From positions 274,630 through 338,629 of the forward strand of contig PDUO01000018.1 in assembly GCA_003008705.1 (NCBI GenBank): a DNA stretch of 64,000 nt, in the 5' to 3' direction. How positions within the stretch are numbered: the stretch's first letter is position 1; each line of letters begins with the position of its first letter. The stretch is from Pezicula radicicola. Taxonomy: Eukaryota; Ascomycota; Leotiomycetes; Helotiales; Dermateaceae. The notes below the pieces were generated by a model. That model was not told where the DNA came from. It saw only the letters and a program-made list of their open reading frames with translations, and did no database searches. This document shows, one piece after another, positions 48,223 through 60,670 of the stretch. The position numbers and the translations under genes were made by a program.

Positions 48223-48333
48223 AGTAGATTGTAGCAGCATACTTTATTGTAAAGCTGGCTGTCTAGGTGTATATATATAGACAATAGACTGTGGTTGCCT
48301 ACTAGGCAACCACACGTGATCTGGGATCTAATA
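48223..48333 (-). repeat. 5' LTR of mini copia element
   Basis: 111 bp. The terminal TGTTGG of the partner reads TATTAG here, two G-to-A changes of RIP type. It includes AATAAAG on the minus strand. Confidence 0.85.
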
Positions 48334-48902
48334 GTTTCTCTCCACACAGGGACGGACGTTAAGCGAGTAGTTATGGTTATAGAGTTCAGCTATTCATCCT
48401 CTATGGTTGTATCTTCCTCGAAGGCTGATTTCACCTATAGCTTTTATTGGAAAGTCATAGCTTTAGAAACGGATATTTCTTATATACTAGCCTTATAGTA
48501 TATATAAGTGTTTTCGTATATCTTCAGGGGTCGTTTAAGGAGTTAAGCTAGGTTGTTTACCAACTTTCTTGTCCTCTTTCCCTATCTTTGATGTTTAGTT
48601 TTAGATGTTGTACGGGCAATATGTTAAAGATTTAGAGGGCTTAATAGACGTTAATACTTATTAGTATTAGTAAGAATGATTTGGTAATTATTCTAGGAGG
48701 ATTTTAGTGATATCGTTTAAATCTACATGATATAGGGACACTTTATAGGAATGTAGCCTGAGGCTGTCACGCTACTTACTTTACAGTTAGAGCAGCAACC
48801 TATAACCTTAGGCTAAAAATGCTGACAATTAAACGACTAACCAGAATTACTCTAGCGGTGGCTAAGTATGGCTGATATAAACTTAACAGAGTGTACAAAA
48901 AA

Positions 48903-48926
48903 GGACACCGCAATCGAAGCCCACTG
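48903..48926 (-). repeat. Right terminal inverted repeat
   Basis: The reverse complement begins CAGTGGGCTTCGATTGC and matches the left repeat at 23 of 24 positions. TA follows at 48927-48928. Confidence 0.85.
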
Positions 48927-48928
48927 TA

Positions 48929-49596
48929 TATCTAACATCTGTCTATATTAGTTTATATCGCTTCTTGTTAAAAACAGAGTAAACAAGTAACAAGGAACAA
49001 GGAAAAGATAAAAAGTCTATACCATTTCTTTCTAAAGTTCTACATTAAACAAACAATTCATTATTACTGTATTGTCTTAACGCGATAATTGTATTAGTTA
49101 TAAACTTGTTGTATACAGAATCACACTTGTCCCCTTGTGCTGAAGTAAATTCCATTGAACTTTATCAGTAACTGATTAATAACCGGTTAGCATCCAGTTC
49201 CCAACTCCCCCAAGACTGGTTCAACAAATGTAATTGCCTTATTCCTTTTCTGGCACTTTCTGGTAAATCACTAAGGTCACTACTACTTTATAATTTAGCT
49301 TTCCTTTGTGAGATTAATTTAAGCGACGGCGGGGATTAAGTTCAAAGCACCTCAATGATCGTTCTTTTGCTATCCCTCTTGACGGCTTCATACCAATCTG
49401 AGAAGTTCGACAATCTCGCCAAATTCTTTTTCCTGTTTTCTTAATTTCCACTTTACTTCATCATCAACACGTTCTACACGCTCTCAACCATCCACCTAAC
49501 TCTTACTGGCTTTGATGAAGACTCTCGCATTTTATTCCCTACATAGAACCATTGAATGCCGTATTAAGCCCGGATGAAGTGGTGGATAAAGAGGAT
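48929..49596. other. Right flank of the element
   Basis: A+T content falls back to normal from about 49150. No gene is supported; an upstream exon of the next gene could lie here. Confidence 0.5.
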
Positions 49597-50483
49597 ATGG
49601 AAGTGACAGAAGACAACGCGGAAAACAAAGTCCTTGAGCCACCAAGAAGCTGGTTGCAACACACACCTCTAAACACCTTCCAATCATTCCAATATCTCTT
49701 CATAGTCATGAAAGCACGAAGCATCGAAGGGCGTGCTTCGTGAATAATTCATAGTGTCTTTACAAGTCTGGAAGGAGCTACGTTGCAACTAGCTCTCTTG
49801 AAAAGCGATACGCAGATGAAGAAAAGCAACTTCGCTAAATCGTTGATGGATGTTGTAAACACAGACGATGAAAAACGCACGATACTCATGCTTCTTGGAA
49901 ATGACAGACATACTCAGGACGGAACAAATATTGATGGCTTACCATGGTGGAAAGTGAATATTCAGTTTAGAGAGGAGGAAATTAGATTTCAAGTCGAAGT
50001 GCAGAGAGATATTGTCATGTTGGACGAAGAAGATTTGCAAGAGAGTATGCTTCCTAAATCAAAGTCTCAGAAATCCAGAAAAATCAGTTACTGACATCGG
50101 TCGAATAAGGATTTGGTTCCCCTAAGACCCCAGTAACCCTGTTAAAGGATGGCTTGAAAGTCTTTGTCGTCACCACCATTCAAACCGTAAGCGGTGATCC
50201 AAGATATGTTATCGAAGGTTGCTACATTACTTCAGAGGAAGCAGTCGAGAAGGCCCGTAAAATTCGACAGTGGTATTTCTCTAAATTTCCAGAGAACGGT
50301 GACTTCGCAGACAATGGTAGCTCCGCTGAGAATGATAAGGAAGAAGAGCTACAATGGGCCAAGGGCGTAGTCTTGGAACTCGAGGCAGAAATTGGACCGG
50401 CCTATCACATTGATATTCAGGTACACTGCAAAGTGTTGAACTCAATAGAAGAGGCAGGAGTTGAATCAAGTGAGTTACTCTAG
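49597..50483 (+). pseudogene. Hypothetical protein with an in-frame TGA
   Basis: One frame runs from ATG 49597 to a TGA at 49741-49743 and continues, still open, from 49744 to a donor at 50044. A 65-bp intron leads to a final exon 50110-50483. Joined protein-like text before and after the TGA (QSFQYLFIVMKARSIEG; TSLEGATLQLALLKSD) suggests one gene with a nonsense codon; no pair of splice sites removes the TGA in phase. The C-terminal part (KVFVVTTIQTVSGDPRYVIE, EEAVEKARKIRQWYF) is well ordered. No family is recognised. The stop codon overlaps a copy of the dispersed motif (AAGTGAGTTACTC). Confidence 0.5.
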
Positions 50484-51181
50484 CGAAGCCAGTTACCCAA
50501 ATAAGTTAGTCACCCTAAATAAATGATTTATCAAAAAGTAAAAATAAAACAAGCTTCCAAAGACTAAACACTGTAACACGCTGCCGGTAAATCATAAAGC
50601 TCCGTACTTTGCCGCTCACGTAGATTTTGGCATGGGAAATGTTCATAGAAACCGCGCCGTAGAAAGAAAACCCCAAGAAAGCAAAAATTAATGACGATTC
50701 AGTCAAGAATAGATCACTATCTCAAACCATTGGTGCGGAGCTGCTCATCAAACCCTAAAACAGGCCTGTATGTGCCTTGAAAGCAAGCCCGGTTTAGAAA
50801 CCAAAGGATGCAACAAAGTTAGTTGAGGCATGGGCTCAAGGTTTGGCTGCTTTGCTATTATTGTTCTTTCTTTATTTTCGCTAAATTTAAGCGAGATGTG
50901 TAAAAGGGGGTCGGTTGTGCTTCAACAGCTTTGTTGGCATTGGCCGCTGACCAAAACCACCTTTGCCCAATCATTCACAGTTACATATGAGGAGGCCTGG
51001 TGTGCAAGAAACGTTAATTTGCAGCGTCTTAAATCAGAGTTAGCCAGCTACCAATACGAGTCTTTCACTATGATCATGTAATTGTTTATTTATATTTCTA
51101 GATCTAATGAATATTTTCATTCCACAAAAAGAGCAAGTACACAAACGCCAAATATGATTTCGTTATGATACAATGCACCCG
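50484..51181. other. Convergent intergenic region
   Basis: No gene is seen; dispersed-motif sequence continues to about 50520. Confidence 0.55.
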
Positions 51182-52210
51182 CTATTCCATCAATAAAATA
51201 CTCTTCTCATCGTTATGGTTAACCCAAACATATTCAACACATCTAGGATCTGTCTTGCCATTACCAATGGTAACAGCCAGTAGATTAATCTCCAACCAAG
51301 TAGGTCTCAATCCAAAGCCCTCGAGACGTTCCCACCAAGACATAAACCTTTCGAAATCTACATTCGCATCATCCACCAAATGTAATTCAATCAGAATCTG
51401 ACCAACCGGCATCTTCCCCGTTGCCTCACAGCTGTCCATGAATGCGTCCAGAGCAGTGTATTCAGACCCTTCAACATCAATCTTCAAAATATCGATATAA
51501 TCATGATTGTTTTTGGCCATAAGAGTGGACAAGGTATTGAATTGAACGTTTGGTTCCTTCCGCTCATCTTTATCACCCAGTCCTACTTTGTTGAAATGTG
51601 CTCGATCCTTAAAATGTGGAGAGAGCTGGGGACCAAATTCATCGACAGAATAATCATAGGCGAAAATTTGGGCTGATGGAATTCGGGCTAGCATTTCTGC
51701 TTCGAAGGTACTTTCATCATTGATGCCAAAGCTGTAGATGATTGTTTTTTCGGGTGTGTCGGTGTTTTGAGAGATGGTTGCTGCTGGTCTGGCCTCGTAT
51801 AGAGACATGCCGCAGACCCACTTTCCTCCATCGCCGAGACGTCCTACACGTTGGATGTCATGGGGACAGGCGTATGTTGCTGGGAAGAAATCCCATACTG
51901 TATAGGGTGTTGCACTGAATTGATAGTTACTCTGTGCTGGGAAGAAAGGGATTTTGGGATGGAGAGGGTGCTGCTCTGCCATAGAGTGGCGGAGAACAAC
52001 ACTCGATCTCCAGGCTGCTTCCGAACGTGCCATTCGTTGTTTTGATGTTAGGCCTCCAACTTTTGGTTTCTGATGTAGTTGTTGTAGTTGCTGTTGTAGT
52101 TGTTGTAGTTGTTCGCGGCCTATTGTGTCGGGCAGAAGAAACCCGCGGTTTTTATTGATTACGACAAGGACGAAGAAGGTGAAGGCTACCCAGAACCAGA
52201 GACCGCACAC
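51182..52210 (-). CDS. Membrane-anchored SAM methyltransferase (FkbM/METTL24-like)
   Basis: The main exon encodes about 340 residues. It opens with a single hydrophobic segment (LWFWVAFTFFVLVVI) followed by a Gln-rich stalk, which implies a type II Golgi/ER membrane protein. The domain shows VGRLGDGGKWVCGM, IIYSFGINDESTFEAEML, IFAYDYSVD, and the FkbM-type IDILKIDVEGSEY, as in the Methyltransf_22 family. The donor is S-adenosylmethionine; the acceptor is unknown. No ATG opens this frame: a first exon with ATG at 52357 and a donor near 52276, giving a 66-bp intron ending at CTCCAG, joins in phase and is the likely start. Confidence 0.8.
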   Translation of the reverse strand: MCGLWFWVAFTFFVLVVINKNRGFLLPDTIGREQLQQLQQQLQQLHQKPKVGGLTSKQRMARSEAAWRSSVVLRHSMAEQHPLHPKIPFFPAQSNYQFSATPYTVWDFFPATYACPHDIQRVGRLGDGGKWVCGMSLYEARPAATISQNTDTPEKTIIYSFGINDESTFEAEMLARIPSAQIFAYDYSVDEFGPQLSPHFKDRAHFNKVGLGDKDERKEPNVQFNTLSTLMAKNNHDYIDILKIDVEGSEYTALDAFMDSCEATGKMPVGQILIELHLVDDANVDFERFMSWWERLEGFGLRPTWLEINLLAVTIGNGKTDPRCVEYVWVNHNDEKSILLME

Positions 52211-54033
52211 CTGGAGATTTCAGATCAGCACAAATGCTTTAGAGAGAAATATGCGTGTATTGCGGAAGACGGTAAGTTGCCTGCTGGAATACTTTGCTTT
52301 ATTGAAGGCTTGACATCTGACTGCAATACTGAGAACATTGCTAGAAACCTTATACATACTTGAACTACCCGCAGCCCCATCCTGAAGAAATTTGAATTGT
52401 GCTGAAAGTCGAAAGCTGATAAAGAACACAGAAGCAGATGTGTGCTTTCTATACGTTGGTTAAAAAAGTAATAGAGTTAATGCAAGGAAGGTAGAATTAG
52501 GCGAGGGGTTTTCAGAAATCAAATACCGTGTTGAACCTTATTATGCTTCTAACAATCTCTCCAGTTACCAGAACGATGAAAGATGTGAGATGGGAATTCC
52601 AAAAATGCCAAAGAAGAAGCCAAGTATAAAAAGCGAAAAGTATGATCAGACCAGATTGAGGTAGTTAGAGTTGCATCTCACCTCCTCCGGAGCTTCTCGC
52701 ACCCTGGAAGAAGATCATAGAAGATCGTGGCGATCCTCCCCTGGCGTGTCTCAACCACAGATCATTTATGGGCCAAGACTTCCTGGCTCCAGATAAATAA
52801 CAATTTCAGACGATAGGGTGGTACATCGCATGTATCACTGTTGGTAAGTGCAACCCACTGATGCGACTACGAAAAAGTCAGTGTATGTAAAGACCAAAAC
52901 AACGGCAGGTGACAATGCTGGGAGCATGACTTCTCCGCATTTTTTTTTACTATAACGGCAATTCTCCAAGCCGATGCCATGTTTCAGCCAGTTAAGAAGA
53001 TTATGGGGATGTACAAAGGGAGTAAGAAGCAAGGAAGTCGTCCATTTTGAACTTTGAGGTGGACCTTCTGGAATGTTGACTAGTCTTGTTTCGGAAGAAG
53101 CGGATTGCCGTTTAGGATCCTTCTACGCCCAGTGATCGTCACTATATGAAGCGGGCCAATGCTCCTGCGCTGTATATCTGATGGTATTCGGGTTGGATAT
53201 GGTAATTAGCCAGAGGAGAAGTGTTGGCAGTGCAAGGCCTGTAAGAGACTTGGCTTGGAATATCGATAATGGTAGTGGTCGCCTTGTCTCAAGAAGTCTG
53301 CCCCACTGGTCGAAGTCGAACATCAGATGTATCGTAATGAGAACCGGGTAGTACCGTTCGAAAACGAAATCTATGCTGTGGGCGAGGCGAAGTTTCCTCT
53401 GCCAGACCTGTGAAAGGCTCCACTGAAGCTCCAGCGGGTAACGACCCGATACTCCCTTTGATCAGCTGAAATCGAATCAGTTAATCACGGCGGTTGAGTA
53501 CAAGTAGATTAGATATATATTGTTTCAATTCATTTATGCCTATTCGGCCCATCTCAAATAGTGAGGACAAGAAATATGGGGAATTACAAAGATCCAGTGA
53601 AGATCCTGTCCTGCGGTGAACTGCAACCAGACACCATACAATGCAAATGCTCCGCCCAGATCGCTTGCACCACAAATATTGATCAAATAGGCACTTTAAA
53701 GCACCACAAACCATCGCTCGTAATCGCTGAAATAGCATGTCCTTGATGTACTTTCTTACTCCCTCAATTTTCGCAGCCCTTCGTAAATTCTGCGTCGTTT
53801 CCGTTCGGCATCGAACTAGAATCCACGTATTTGATATCGTCAAAGTGTCATTTCCGTGATGATCGTAAAAGCAAAACAGAAAAGCAATCATACCCTCCTT
53901 CGCTAGAAATGCAAAATAGCAAACGTCTTTCTCTCATGCGATATATAGGTGTTCCATAACCCGTTGACCATCATGGCCGAGCTATGCAACCCATTTTTGA
54001 AATGCAAAGTCTTTCTTCGAGAACCAAATGTCT
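52211..54033. other. Intergenic, possibly with the methyltransferase first exon
   Basis: 52276-52357 may be the first exon of the methyltransferase. The remaining 1.7 kb shows short overlapping frames only; the end near 54033 is 3' flank of the next gene. Confidence 0.5.
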
Positions 54034-56697
54034 TCAATCCTCATCTTCCTCCTCCACGGGGGCTGGAGTTCTTCTCTCAGTCCTTCTCTTTGGTCTCCGG
54101 TGCCTCGAGCTGCTGATATTACTAGCGGAATCATCAGGTGCCAACTCACTAGCCATGTCATCTCCAGGGTCCCAATCACTCTCACTTGCCAATTCACTAC
54201 CTCCTTCTCCCCAGCTGGGTCGCTCGTAGCCAGGACCTAGGCCAGCTGATGGTATACCAGGAGTGCTCGCACCGAGAATATCTGGCTGGCTAGCAAATCT
54301 CGACTGTATTGACAGTTGAAGTCCAGTACCTCGCTCCCGAAGAGCTCGGCGGACGAGCTCAGCTTTGCGATGTAGGCCTTCAAAAGCATCTTCGAGCGCC
54401 TCCATGCCGAGATAAATCTCACGTTCAACTTCAGCCAAGACAGCGATCTCAGCTTCTTCATCGTTGGATACGGGATTGCGTTGCTGGAAGGGTGTAGGTC
54501 CACGAGAAGCGTAACCGGTAGGATTCATGCCACCGACCGGCGAGAAGGTCTGCCCACGCATGGGTGAGAAGGGGGTCGTCGTGCGGGAGGCGCTCTGGCC
54601 CATGGCTGGTGACATAGGACCACGCTGCAGGCTAGCATGGGATGGCGTGGGACCTCGGGATGGTGCAGGTGATGGGTTGACTGATTCATCTGCGCCTGAC
54701 CACAAGAATCCATCAAATCGTCCGGATGTGAGAATTTCCCACTCGGAATTATTGATGCAGGATAGTGTAGCAAGGAGGTTATGAACATGAGGGTTTTTCA
54801 GAAGATATATGACAGCTTCCGGGTCTCGAGGAGGCACTGGAAGACGATACAGTCTCTGAAGAGAGTGTACAGTTCTCACAATAAAGTCTGATCGAGGTTT
54901 CCGGAAAGGTGTGGGTGCTCGAGAGGCAGGTTGCAAGACAGTCGAGCCAGAAATCAGAGCATTGAAAACAGGCCTATCGTGCTGTTCCAGATGGGTCAGG
55001 ATAGCAAACGATAAAGTCTCGTCGTCAACTTCCTGGGGCGGTGCAGCTGCTGTCTGTGGACAACTCGAAAGCCATCGATTGACGGCCAGTTTAGTCTTTT
55101 TAGATTGTTCCAGGTAATGGGCCCTGAATTCTTCCGCAATGTCAGGATCCATCTTGACAGGGGATCCAGGTCTTGCTCCATCATTACCAGACTGCTGATG
55201 TCCTGAGATACCAAGCCCAGCCAACTCATCGGCACCTCTGCCACCGAGCGTTGCAAAGTCAAAGGCTGGCCAGAGAGGAAGTTCCCGTCTGCCACTGACC
55301 CACTCCAATACTTCACCCCAACCAAGTCCCCTGCTGCCCTCATGTGTGGAGTAGTCTAAGTTTTGGCACATAACACAAATACATCCTTCGGATGAAAGAT
55401 CTCTAGCAAAGACATTCTCCAGTCTGTCAAGCAGTCTCCTTGCAACTGATCGGTAGCCGGTTGCCACAGCGAGAGAGCCATTTTTATTGAGCACAGTCTC
55501 ATACTGATCCAGGACGCTATAGTATGGACCAAAAATCTTTTCGATTTCGGGAGCAATTGGCGTAGGGGATCTTTGTGCAAGTTGTGGCGAAAATCTTGGT
55601 GTTGCGGCAAGCAAAGTTTTTGGTACTGGACGAAGTAAACCTCCATTTTGCATGAGATAGTCAACCCTGGGAATACTGACAGGCGCAACAGGTGGTGGGG
55701 GAGGTGGAGGAGGCTGTGGTGAATTGTATACACTCGATTGGGGAGGTACTTCGAATGTTGTAAACGGTGATGGCGGTGGCTTGATATTTGCTGCAGATGG
55801 TGGAGGGAACTGAGGAGTCTGAGTTGGAGTTCTGGGAGATGAATCTACTGCAGAGTCTGGCGAAGAGTCTGTATCGATGACTGGTGGTTTCTTCCTACTA
55901 TCGGCTCTCTTAGGTGCAACAGAAGTGGCGTTCGAGTCCACAGATGAGCTCAAATCCGTGCCCTCGCCATTCTTCTCCTCTGGAATTGAAGTACGACTAG
56001 AAGACTTAGATTTTGATGAGGACCTCTTGACAGTGGTACTAGTCTTAGATGACTTTGACTTTACTGACACCTTTGACTTGTCATCCATCATCTCCTTTGC
56101 CTGTTCCTTTGCCGTTTTTCCAAGCCACGAGTTTGTCGAGCTTGGTCGTAGCTCGGCTTCCGCATCCTCTTGCACCTTCGTCATTCGAGATGGCGTGGAT
56201 TTTCGTTGCTGCGAAAAATCGGTCTCGGGTGGACTAGGGGGTCTACCATCCTTGAAGACTGTCGTACCTCGGCCAGGCAGGTGATCTGCAGACTTCGATC
56301 TTGAATCTGCAGAACTGAGATCAGTAGGATCTGGCGTATAAACGCTGGCTTTCTTGCTTGTCCTAACATCTTCTTTGCTGTTCACCGCTTCCTTGCTGTA
56401 GTTTTTGTTGAAGCTGGGATATGGAAGACTGCTTCTGGATGTGGCACCAGGTGCAGACGCGGTTCGTGCGAGCTCAGGGACTACAGCAGCCATATCTGAA
56501 GACGGGTCTGATTCTTGATCCTTCTCTTTGTCCTTCTTGCGGCGGTGTGATTTGACCACCTCGCCCGTCTCAGGATCGATCTTTGGCTTGCTGCTTCTCG
56601 ACTTGTGTGGACGGTTGGGATCCTTCTCGCTCTTCGGTCTCTGCCGTCTCTCACTCGATCTCTCCTCAGTTTCGTTCTCTTGGTCTTTGCGTGGCAT
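54034..56697 (-). CDS. Large conserved fungal protein with disordered N terminus
   Basis: Intronless, 887 residues. The first 370 residues are disordered: Lys/Arg/Glu/Ser-rich (RRQRPKSEKDPNRPHKSRSS), poly-Ser, then a polyproline stretch of eight. The folded middle starts at PEIEKIFGPYYSVLDQYETV and includes ARRLLDRLENVFARDL with the cysteine pair C-I-C-V-M-C, LGWGEVLEWVSGRRELPLWP, and a second helical part HYLEQSKKTKLAVNRWL. A later segment has EREIYLGMEALEDAFEGLH, and the C terminus is basic then acidic. I recall orthologues in most filamentous ascomycetes but no tested function; any enzyme label for it would be unsupported. Confidence 0.8.
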   Translation of the reverse strand: MPRKDQENETEERSSERRQRPKSEKDPNRPHKSRSSKPKIDPETGEVVKSHRRKKDKEKDQESDPSSDMAAVVPELARTASAPGATSRSSLPYPSFNKNYSKEAVNSKEDVRTSKKASVYTPDPTDLSSADSRSKSADHLPGRGTTVFKDGRPPSPPETDFSQQRKSTPSRMTKVQEDAEAELRPSSTNSWLGKTAKEQAKEMMDDKSKVSVKSKSSKTSTTVKRSSSKSKSSSRTSIPEEKNGEGTDLSSSVDSNATSVAPKRADSRKKPPVIDTDSSPDSAVDSSPRTPTQTPQFPPPSAANIKPPPSPFTTFEVPPQSSVYNSPQPPPPPPPPVAPVSIPRVDYLMQNGGLLRPVPKTLLAATPRFSPQLAQRSPTPIAPEIEKIFGPYYSVLDQYETVLNKNGSLAVATGYRSVARRLLDRLENVFARDLSSEGCICVMCQNLDYSTHEGSRGLGWGEVLEWVSGRRELPLWPAFDFATLGGRGADELAGLGISGHQQSGNDGARPGSPVKMDPDIAEEFRAHYLEQSKKTKLAVNRWLSSCPQTAAAPPQEVDDETLSFAILTHLEQHDRPVFNALISGSTVLQPASRAPTPFRKPRSDFIVRTVHSLQRLYRLPVPPRDPEAVIYLLKNPHVHNLLATLSCINNSEWEILTSGRFDGFLWSGADESVNPSPAPSRGPTPSHASLQRGPMSPAMGQSASRTTTPFSPMRGQTFSPVGGMNPTGYASRGPTPFQQRNPVSNDEEAEIAVLAEVEREIYLGMEALEDAFEGLHRKAELVRRALRERGTGLQLSIQSRFASQPDILGASTPGIPSAGLGPGYERPSWGEGGSELASESDWDPGDDMASELAPDDSASNISSSRHRRPKRRTERRTPAPVEEEDED

Positions 56698-57837
56698 TGT
56701 TGGTGGTATATGAGCTCAGATTGTGCAGGCGCTTAGAGCGCTCGAGGTTGAGCAAGCTGTGTTTGGTGGGGAACGTATGGGACGTGCGACTCACAGCGGT
56801 GAGCTCAAGCTTGTTTGTAGCGACGTAAAATAGCTTTGCGTGACATCGGGGCCAAAGAACAGACGTGAGCAATGTGCTGGTTGATAAAGCGAGGGGGTGG
56901 GTCGACGTTGTGAATTTGCTGGTTGTCTACGTGAAGAGTCGTGATAGGCGAAGTCGACGAGCGCAGTCTTTCGATCTCGGGTAGCAATGCACAAGGCCCC
57001 AATGAGGACCTAAGGTACCGGTAGGTAGCTTGTTGTTTTGACTGGGTAGTTGGGCAGCTGGGCAGGTGAGCAAGCGGCGGGAGTGCAGCTAATGGCAAAA
57101 TTGTAGGTAGGTATCACAGAGAGCTTTGTCTTCAAATCGGCAGAAGAAGCTTGTGAAGCAGTGCAGCAACGATGGTCAGCAACCCCGCGGGATGCTTGAT
57201 GCTTGTTGAGATTATTTAAACTTCGTTGTCCGGAAGCTATTTTAAGCGACAGCGGCAATCGCTCAGAGGGAGGCTGGGGTAATCAAAACCTCGACGATCT
57301 AGCACTTTTTACGCCCTAAGTTTTGCATCACCTGTAATATTAGGATTCTTGTTCCTGGCTAAATTCTTAGAGTTTGGCTTTACACAATAGGCATTGAAAT
57401 GCAACTTTGATGTCACCTATTGCGAGTTTACGGCACGAGGCTGTCACCCGCTATTGATGGGCGGGAGAACGTGCAAGGGACGGGTCACACCACACAGACA
57501 AACCCTGGTGCTGGGCAAGGCTCTATTTATGCGACCTCAACAATCGTTTGGATCGGCATTGCATTGCAGCAAGCTCACTCTCACTTCATCAATTTCGAAA
57601 TCCATTTCACATCACCAGCTTCACTACCTAGAGCAGGGTGGAGGAAAGCTAGTGAGACCACAGCCAAGTACGATGGTACTAGTTTGTTTATCTTTCGATT
57701 GAAAACGTATATTCTAAGCCTATCTAGCAAGACTCCTTGTACCTGTCCAGCCGCAATGTTCCAAAAAATAGTCTTCCAAGCGTATCCTCTACACTTTTCT
57801 TTTTTAACGCCGAGATGTAAAACCATGCAAGAATCCC
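56698..57837. other. Intergenic (promoter side and met3 3' flank)
   Basis: Long, T/C-rich leader region of the 54034-56697 gene up to about 57260, with TAGGTAGGTA-type words near 57020 and 57103. It then meets the 3' flank of met3. Open frames at 57394-57881 overlap the met3 coding end and are shadows. Confidence 0.55.
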
Positions 57838-59798
<1,961 letters not shown>

Positions 59799-60670
59799 GG
59801 TGTGCGGTGAATGCGAAAATTGATTTGGGGTATTGTAGCAAATGCCTTTCCAATAGTTATATGGAGCAAAAAAGAAGAAAGCAAGTGAAATGGTAGTGAA
59901 TTGGTCGTTGCAAGTCAAACTTCTCTCCGAAAGAATTTATTCAAACAGCGACTTTCGGACAGGGATTAGCGTAGCCAGGTGACATGACGTGCTGTGCAGC
60001 GTGTCCTGCTCCTTTTAGATCGCTTCATTTCAAAAGCCGCGGAAGCACTTGCGCGGAGCAACTAATCACTGCCAAACTTGTACCTAGTGAAACGTTATCA
60101 ACATGAGGCTGAGTTCATCTCCCTCATTATTTCACGTTGATATCGACTCGACGTCGTAGAAATAATGGATATCGTGTACGAGGAGGGAACGGTGAGGTGT
60201 TGGTCATTCGTTAGACCAACTCCTGCCCACCACATGGCTCAGGAGTCGGGTCCAAGCCTCCAAGTGCAAGAGTGGTAGGCGGATGTGGCCAATGTGCTCA
60301 AAGCAGCAACCTGGAGGCGGTTCTCAACACCTATGATATCTCTGGGGAAAGGCTGGGCGTTTCTGTCTACTTTATACTCGAGCGAGCCTAAGGTCTAGCC
60401 ACAAATCGTGCAGAATAGGGTGTACTGTAGACTCTTGGTCTCTGAATGCGTGCTTGCAATAACAAAGCACGTAATCACTCCTAGGTCGAGATAAGATAAG
60501 GTTCGGGAAATTCGGGGATACCGGGAAATCGGACATACGTAGCGCCGAATCCCCGACAAACCTAGAGCGAAATAAACGCTTGGCGCTCTAGGAATTTGGC
60601 TTGACGCTCGCGTTGAGAAGCTGCAGAATTGATAACCCAGGTCTTCACAACACACCTCGAATCAAGCAGA
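59799..60670. promoter_or_regulatory. Shared divergent promoter region, met3 / isd11
   Basis: 872 bp between start codons. I looked for CACGTG and ATGRYRYCAT-type sulfur-regulator sites and found no exact match; GTGACATGACGTG near 59980 is the nearest E-box-like sequence. A cluster of GGGAAAT/CGGGGAT words lies at 60498-60530. Confidence 0.45.

Larger units (their letters stand above)
47687..48333 (-). mobile_element. Mini copia-type LTR element (non-autonomous)
   Basis: Two 111-bp direct repeats (47687-47797 and 48223-48333) flank a 425-bp interior. Read on the minus strand, the first base after the 5' LTR begins a primer-binding-site-like GGTTATAAGCCCGG. A polypurine tract (AGGGGGAG) sits directly before the 3' LTR, which opens TGTTGGATCC. 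The 5-bp sequence GTTTC flanks the whole unit at 47682-47686 and 48334-48338, a target-site duplication of Ty1/copia size. The interior has a partial open frame but no protease, integrase or reverse transcriptase, so it must be non-autonomous or internally deleted. Confidence 0.85.
36375..48928. mobile_element. 12.5-kb RIP-mutated element bounded by Tc1/mariner-type inverted repeats
   Basis: The inverted repeats at 36377-36400 and 48903-48926 are each flanked outwardly by TA, the mariner target site. The interval is far more A+T-rich than its surroundings and full of TA-rich words. Every long frame in it is broken by TAG/TAA/TGA that could derive from CAG, CAA, TGG or CGA by transitions. Contents: a DDE transposase pseudogene near the left end, two divergent pseudogenes of unnamed families, an NLR pseudogene, and a small copia element. 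It may be one giant mariner-like element with cargo, or a small one split by later insertions; the sequence alone does not decide. Confidence 0.6.

Noticed and set aside
47881..48240. 119-codon minus-strand frame in the mini copia element
   Set aside because: Begins inside the LTR and has no retrotransposon domain; treated as part of the element, not a gene.
53481..53891. 136-codon frame in the 3' flank of the 54034-56697 gene
   Set aside because: No motif, poor composition, likely untranslated region of the neighbour.
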